Below, piece by piece: positions 58,101 through 64,000 of a DNA stretch of 64,000 nt. Source of the stretch: Conoideocrella luteorostrata (lineage: Eukaryota; Ascomycota; Sordariomycetes; Hypocreales; Clavicipitaceae); assembly GCA_032433595.1 (NCBI GenBank), contig JASWJB010000221.1, forward strand, positions 1 through 64,000, written 5' to 3'. The translations under genes were made by a program, and so were the position numbers. The notes under the pieces are model-generated. The model was given only the letters and a program-made list of their open reading frames with translations, had not been told where the DNA came from and made no database searches. Positions within the stretch are counted from its first letter, which is position 1; every line of letters begins with the position of its first letter.

Positions 58101-61016
58101 AGGTTGTTAACTATATTAAGTGTTGATGTGTGATCTGGTCCCAACGCCTTCTCGAAGCCTTGAAGTGCCCGCAAGTACATGTCCTCCGCTTCTTGCAGCT
58201 TGCCTTAGTTTCTGTAAAGGGTCCCTAGGTTATTAACCGTGTCGATCGTTGATGGGTGATCTGGTCCCAATATCTTCTCGAAGCCTTGAAGTGCCCGCAA
58301 GTACATGTCCTCCGCTTCTTGCAGCTTGCCTTGGTTTTTGTAAAGGGTCCCTAGGATATTAACTGTGTTGAGTGTTAATGTGTGATCTGGCCCCAACGCC
58401 TTCTCGTAGCCTTGAAGTGCCCGCAAGTACATGTTCTCCGCTTCTTGCAACTTGCCTTGGGTTTTGTAAAGGAGACCTAGGTTGTTAACTGTGTTGAGTG
58501 TTGATGGGTAATCTGGTCCCCACGCCTTCTCATAGCCTTGAAGTGCCCGCAAGTACCTGTCCTCCGCTTCTTGCAGCTTGCCTTGATCTGCGTAAAGGAG
58601 ACCTAGGGTATTGAGTGTGTCGGGTGTTAATGTGTGATCTGGTCCTCACGCCTTCTCGTTCCTTTGAAGCTTGCATAAGTATATCTCCTCGGCCTGGCGC
58701 AGCTTGTCTTGGTCCTTGAGACCTAGATTATTGACTGTATCGAGTGTCGATGTGTCCTTCGGTCCTTGTGCCTCCTCAAGACTTTGCAGCGCCAGGTTGG
58801 ACATCGCTTCAATGCTTTCTTTGTCGTGGACGCTCCTGTCGTCGTCAATGATGGCCGCCTCGGCCAGAGCGGAGTCCATTCCTTGAGCAGATTGGGGAGG
58901 GTTAGCCTGGGTACGGCTCGAGTACCCGCTACTAGAAGTTATAGATAACTGCAGCGTGCTAGCCGACTGACCGGCTTGAAAGGAAGCCCCGCGACTGCTG
59001 GCATCGTCTTCGAAATAGTCGATTTCGGCGCGGTCGAAATAATCGGTCACGATAGGGTCTGCTCCGTCTTCATTACCCATAGCCTGGTAGTCGTCCCAAT
59101 CAAGGTCACGGATCGCTGCCTTTTGTTCGAGAGTAAGGTTCTCTTCATTTGGATGAGGTTCTTCAACCCATTCTAGAATCCTGGTGTGGCTAAATAGTCG
59201 CATCTTGTTGGCGTCTTCATTGTTATTTGAGTTGAGTGCTGGAGCGACGTCGCTGAAGGTACGGATTGGTTTCTTAAGGTCTAACTGGGATGTTTTCGTT
59301 CGCCAGGGGAGTGTGGGTTGCACAGGGTTGTGCAATGATCTAGATCATCGGCTTCAAAGGTAATATATTAATAATTGTCTGTGTCTATCTAAGAAGAAGA
59401 AAAAGAAGTCATAGTGGAAGGCACGATATCGCCGTATAAATATCGTGGCTTGAAGGTGACCACGTGACGGTCCCAACAGCTTCCTATTGTGCTTGGCGGC
59501 ATTCCAACAGGGAGAGCATACATGGAGAAGTCGTAAATATGCCCCAGGACGTGCTCAATAAGCTCGGGAGAGTCAGTGGGACCGTGATCGTTGCATAGCG
59601 GGCAGTTAGTTATGCCAAAGGTTCGAAAGATTGACTTCGCCATTATGCGGCTAAAACTTTCATCAGAGACCTGGCTTTCATGCTTTTCGTCAAGTTGAGC
59701 CATGAATGACGGTAGAGATTGAAAGACGGGACGGGTTCCTCCTGTGCAACAGGAACATCTCCACTTTGGCATGTGATCGCATAGAACATGCTCTCTCCAT
59801 TCCTTTTGTGTGACGTAGAATCGATACGGCGTAGGGCAGTTGTCGACGATGCAAGTATACGGGCTGATGTCGTTCTTTATGTGTTTCCTGTGCGGGTAAG
59901 CAAGGCGAAGTGATTTCAAAGGCCAGGGTACTTACGTCCATAGATCTGGATCCTCAGCTTCCTCTAGCGGTAGGGCGTGGCAACAACAAGGACATAGCAC
60001 TGTTTTTCGTTGCGTCTGTGATTTCTTCACCTTTGGAAAGCGAGAAAATCCGGTGACAGTGCTAATCCGAGTCATTGTAGACTACGCTGGTCGGGCATAT
60101 TGTCCCTCGAGTCCTTGGTATTCGCTCCCAAATACCGAGGCCCAGCAATAGTGCGCGCCTCGCCTTGATCGTTGGCCTCGTTTCTTTGCTTTGCGGCGGC
60201 AGTATTGATTCGTGGCGCGGGGGTATTCGTTGGCACTGCCGCCGAGTCAGGTGCGCTGCCTTCTGAAATAACATGCATTGGCATGTTCTGGGCAGCTTGT
60301 GAGGCTCTTAGGATGTCAGAGTGGCGTTGGGCATATCGGAATCTGTGCCAACGTCTTAGATTAGCCTCCACCAGCCGATTCTGTATTCCATGGATCTCCA
60401 TGTTGTGAAAGTCCTGTAAATAGTCTTCCGACTTGGCGTGCTCAGTCGGTCTGGACTTCATGATGCAGATAAGATGTGCTCGCAATTGGTCACACTGCTG
60501 CTTGTCTTTCCCGGCTCTGTCGTGCTCAAAGGACATGTCGGCCTTTTGTAGCCGCGATTTCGTTCCGAACCGCCGAATCGCAGAGCCAATCCACGCCAAA
60601 TTTTCTGTCATCTCATCAATGCCCTGCTCGGCCTCCTCGACCCCATCCTCGTCGTCATCCTCGATGACCGCTGTCTTGTAACACTCCAGAAATTTCTCCA
60701 GCATGTCCAGCAGGCCAGTGACAAGGAATATATCCCTTGGCCGCCCGCTGAGCCGCCAGTCTAGCGACGCCTTTCCATGAGCCAGGGCGCCCACGCTGTC
60801 GGCCCAGAGCTTCAGGTCCGCAAACCGAGCCTCTAGGTAGTTTCTGTGCTCGCCATTTAGCGTGGCAATACACGACTGGAAGCGCTCGAAACATGCGCGG
60901 GTCGCATTGCCGGCGGCAAGCTCCTCAACCTGCTCGGCCTGGTGCTGCTGCGTCGGCTCCATCGCGATGTGTTGTGGCTTTTCTGATCGTTTAAAGTGCT
61001 CTACTCGCTTTTGCAC
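58101..61016 (-). pseudogene. C2H2-TPR protein gene, split by a solo LTR and two stops
   Basis: From ATG 61016 an N-terminal helical domain (CFERFQSCIATL, RFADLKLWADSVGAL, SLDWRLSGRPRD) is typical of fungal C2H2 proteins linked to STAND genes. A probable 75-nt intron ends near 60067. Then come CPCCCHALPLEEA, a 46-nt intron, and zinc-finger-like PYTCIVDNC, WREHVLCDH, WRCSCC and NCPLCNDH...EHVLGHIYDFSMYAL. The LTR at 59312-59509 interrupts the next codon; the frame resumes as WRTKTSQLDLKK. An acidic linker leads to 42-residue TPRs of the kinesin-light-chain type (LQGYEKALGPDHTLTLNTVN, KLQEAEDMYLRA). Stops at 58646-58648 (TGA, probably from TGG) and 58205-58207 (TAA, probably from CAA) break the TPRs. 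An LTR-C end removes the rest at 58100. Its function was probably in protein interaction or signalling. Confidence 0.82.
59312..59509 (-). mobile_element. Solo LTR, family B, inserted in the C2H2-TPR gene
   Basis: 198 bp; on the minus strand it runs from TGTTGGAATGCCGCC to TGTGCAACCCACA, with CGTCACGTGGTCACC. Flanks are GGGAG on both sides (59307-59311 and 59510-59514, plus strand). Host coding sequence on either side is in frame once the LTR and one duplication are disregarded. Confidence 0.93.
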
Positions 61017-61191
61017 ACCTCTCTTGCTAAAGGCAAGTCAGCTGGTGGAGAGGTAAAATGATTCTTGGGGGAGGCATGCAGCGTAAGCGGCTCTTGCAGG
61101 AGCTGAAAACGTCGTCGACATCCATTGGTGGCTCTGATGAAGCAACCCCGCTCACTGCCGCAGAAACCTCTTCTTCCAAAAGCCCATACAG

Positions 61192-64000
61192 ATGGGTATC
61201 GCCCGGCAGAGAAGCAATGAATCCACCATGGCTTCGTCCGGCGAAGCGTTAGAGCTCTTCAGCTCGGATCTGCTGGTCAAAGTCGCCCCGCTGGCTTCCA
61301 CAGAGATCGTAACTTGCGCCAAGAATAAGAAGCCGTGGCCGTCGAAGTTGGGCTCGCGGATTGGCACTGCGCTGCACCTAATTGCGAGTCACTTGGAGGT
61401 GATGCAACCATTCCAGCTCCCCGCCACGGCCCAGGACCTCTCGCGCCAGGCTCTGCAGGATTTGCTGAGAGTTTGCAAGGTGAAGAACATTCTCGTTCAG
61501 CCTGCTACATTGTACATCGTCCCAAATGCTAATTGTTACGCCCGTAGTGGCCAGCAAAGCCGGCCTCAATTAAGGCGGAGGACTTTGGAGAATTTAGCAA
61601 CTTGCTGCTGCCTCCAAGTTCTCGCCGCATCTACGACGAACTGAACAAAGCATTCTCGTCGCCGCCGATGGTGCGCGCCGGCATCAGCAATTTCCTAGCC
61701 GCGAAAAACAGCGACGTACAATTCTACGCCAATCGTTTCCTGGAGCTCCTCGACCTGCTACAGCCAGACAACCGAAAGCTCGACGGCGTAGGCCAGAGCA
61801 GCCTGCACGGCAGACATCTCAAGCCGCACGATGAATATATCTACCCAGACGGCATCTGTGAGGATTTGATTGCGGCACTGAAGAAGCATGCGACGTGTGT
61901 GTCCCCGGTGCACAAGTCAGAAGCGCCGGTGGGCATGAATCATCGCCACCTCACCAGATTGTGCCTCAGCACTGAGGGACGAAATATAAAACAGCATGTT
62001 GAGTTCGATCTCGTTATGTCTTTTATGAATTTCGAATTCTGGGAGGACTTCTCGCTAGCCGTTAAATTGTAAGTCTTTCCGCCGCATTTCCAAGCAAACT
62101 ATGCTGGAGCTGATTACTTTCATGGAAAACCCAACAAAAGACCCAAGATATCATCCGGTGCTATGTCTATAGGCGAGACATTAAACGACACAAACCACCA
62201 GATCGCTACTATGAAAGCCGGTGACATCTGCAGCATCCTTGACGGCGAACGCCAGTCCCGCGCCGGCCTTAAGCACCACCTCGAGCTAGACCATAACTGC
62301 CATCTGTACAGGCACCGGCTCGCGCGCGCGCTCCCGTATGCTAAGCCTCGCGGCAAGGGCCTCTCGCTGGCCGAACTCCTTGCCTTGGGCCAGTACGACC
62401 TTACCCCAAAGCACAGGATTATGCTGTCTTTTGCCGTCGCGCGCAGTTTCTGGGAGTTCTACGGGAGCGAACTGACGATGGCGCGATGGTGCAGCGAGGA
62501 CATCTGGTTCATGCCACGGTGGAAGGACTGGACAAACGGCTATAACTTGGAGCCAAGGGCGTTCGTGAGCTTTCCGTCTGGGCAGGACCCGCTAGGGCCA
62601 GATGAGTTTCTAGAGGTTGATGGCTTAACGCACAGTTATCCGCGGATTCTATCACTAGGTATCATTCTACTTGAGATTGGTCGTGCTCAGAAGCTGGGAA
62701 TTTCACCGCTAACTGCGCACGAGAACCTTTGGGAATTGCGTGATAGTGTGAATAATGCCCACTCGGACGCAAGCAGTGCACTTGCGACATTAAATAAAGA
62801 AGTCTGGGACATGTGTAAGTACAAAGAAGCTTTCGACACTGCGATTATAAACTGCTTGGACCCTAGCAAGTTCACCGAAAGTCCCAATACCCGCAAACTG
62901 CGAAGCAGGCTGACTCCAGAAGAGTACGAGGAGCTCTCACCGCAGCGGAGAGCAGCCGAGGACCAAAAGCGGACAGAGTACCAGAAATGCGCCATGCAGG
63001 ACCGGCGAAACGCCATTTATCACAACGTCGTGTCGCCACTCTACTGGCTTGCTAAGGTCGGCTACGATAATGGAAAACATGACATGGTTATAAAACGCCG
63101 GATGCAGCAGCACGCTGAGGCGCGCAAGTCCACCTTTTCAGATGACCCGGACAAGGCTGAAATCCAGGAGCTCTGGAAACGCGTCCAGACCCCGAACTTT
63201 AATAGTGATGGGCGAGTGGAAGGAAGTGCTGAAAGGTGGTTCGAGGATATCCGGGCCATCGCTAACTTGGTATTTTGTCGGAGACGTAAGATTGCCAGAA
63301 CGGGAATCAAGTTGCCGCCGGTACGGATTGCCATTCTCGACACGGGCTGCGACTTAACCTTACAATCTTTCCAAGCGGCGAATTGCTTCAAGGGGTGGCG
63401 CGACTTTGCGGTAGAACCGCCAGCTGAGACCGAGGTGGATGAATATGGGCATGGGACGTTCATGGCGCGGCTTGTGATGCAGATGGTACCGGGCTGTGAG
63501 CTCTACATTGCACGCGTTGCGCAGACGAGGCAGCAGCTGGAGTGCAATGAGGAGGGCGTCGCAAAGGTGAGAAACCTACATTCGATCCATACAACACTTG
63601 CTTTCCTAAGTAGTATTTACTCCGTACAGGCTATAAGATATGCTGGCAAGGAGTGGGAAGTCGACGTCATTTCCATGTCCTTTGGCTTTCCTAAATTCAG
63701 CCAGCCCATTAGCGACGCTATTCATGGCGCGAGAAAAGCCCGCGACGGCGCCATCATCTTCCTCGCCAGCGCCGGGAACGATGTCGATCGCGCTGAGGCC
63801 TACCCGGCCTGCGACCCGTCGGTCATCTCCATTTACGCCACCGAAAGCACCGGCGACTTCCTCAAGACCAACCCCATGCCCTCGGACGAATCGCGGCGCC
63901 TGCTAGGCACATATGGCGACAACATCCCCGACGCTGTCCTGGCAGAGATGCGCGCGCGGTTTGCGCAGGGGACCTTTAGTGCCGGGACGTCGGTCGCGAC
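61192..64000 (+). CDS. DUF7580-like domain plus subtilisin-like (S8) serine protease, 3' end outside window
   Basis: Exons 61192-61479, 61548-62068, 62141-63566 and 63630 onward (introns 68, 72 and 63 nt) keep one open frame to the window end. ATG 61228 (MASSGEALEL) is an alternative start. An N-terminal helical region leads to a DUF7580-like segment (ICSILDGERQ, SLAELLALG, LTPKHRIMLSFAVARSFWEFYGSE, ILSLGIILLEIGRAQKLG). The S8 domain follows with the Asp motif RIAILDTGCD, the His motif DEYGHGTFMARLV, SMSFGFPKFS, ASAGND and, at the very end, AGTSVAT with the catalytic Ser. All three catalytic motifs are present and there is no signal peptide, so an intracellular protease is likely. Such DUF7580-S8 proteins occur in fungi next to NLR genes and may act as effectors; that role is inferred. 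Confidence 0.85.

Noticed and set aside
1..64000. tRNA or rRNA genes
   Set aside because: Scanning for GGTTCGANTCC-type B boxes with matching acceptor stems gave no convincing candidate on either strand.

Overview
The window is nuclear DNA of a filamentous ascomycete (Pezizomycotina). The grounds are short GT-AG introns (about 49-155 nt), velvet and LaeA-type regulators, a CFEM/PTH11-like receptor, fungal STAND/NLR architectures (nucleoside phosphorylase-NACHT-ankyrin, alpha/beta hydrolase-NACHT-repeats, phosphorylase-NB-ARC-TPR) and C:G-to-T:A decay of the type left by repeat-induced point mutation (RIP). The gene set and the frequent TACGGAGTA motif suggest Sordariomycetes, perhaps Hypocreales, but the species cannot be fixed from this sequence. 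It reads as an accessory, transposon-scarred region: gene-poor, with many solo LTRs and pseudogenes between a few well preserved genes.

Layout: 1.1-4.4 kb, a divergent pair of a LaeA/Llm-type methyltransferase and a VeA-like velvet protein. 4.7-11.7 kb, nested and single solo LTRs, a helicase-associated relic, a RIP-damaged M43 metalloprotease pseudogene and AT-rich decay. 12-16 kb, a nine-finger C2H2-type protein and a three-exon membrane protein. 18.1-22.6 kb, a phosphorylase-NACHT-ankyrin NLR whose ankyrin array is cut by a solo LTR. 23.3-25.1 kb, an SRPK-like kinase pseudogene holding another solo LTR. 28.1-33.7 kb, an apparently intact membrane-anchored alpha/beta hydrolase-NACHT NLR with 20 near-identical repeats. 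34.3 kb, a phosphorylase-domain relic. 36.3-40.9 kb, a large minisatellite-like array, trinucleotide repeats, a tandem repeat and a long inverted repeat. 41.1-42.9 kb, a CFEM-rhodopsin receptor. 46.5-47.8 kb, a secreted class 3 lipase. 50.8-57.3 kb, a broken phosphorylase-NB-ARC-TPR NLR running in frame into the C-terminal region of what looks like a caspase-family protein and a further large fungal region. 58.1-61.0 kb, a C2H2-TPR gene split by a solo LTR with an exact 5-bp duplication. 61.2-64.0 kb, a DUF7580-like/subtilase (S8) gene cut by the window end.

Together, the NLR genes, phosphorylase and hydrolase effector domains, subtilase, C2H2-TPR protein and kinase form a cluster of the kind linked in fungi to non-self recognition and regulated cell death. 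The VeA/LaeA-type pair is a separate, striking feature: two potential partners of one regulatory complex placed head to head. Five solo-LTR families (A-E, my labels) explain most disruptions; I found no gag/pol. Exon boundaries are hand-derived from reading frame and GT-AG signals; no database search was run.
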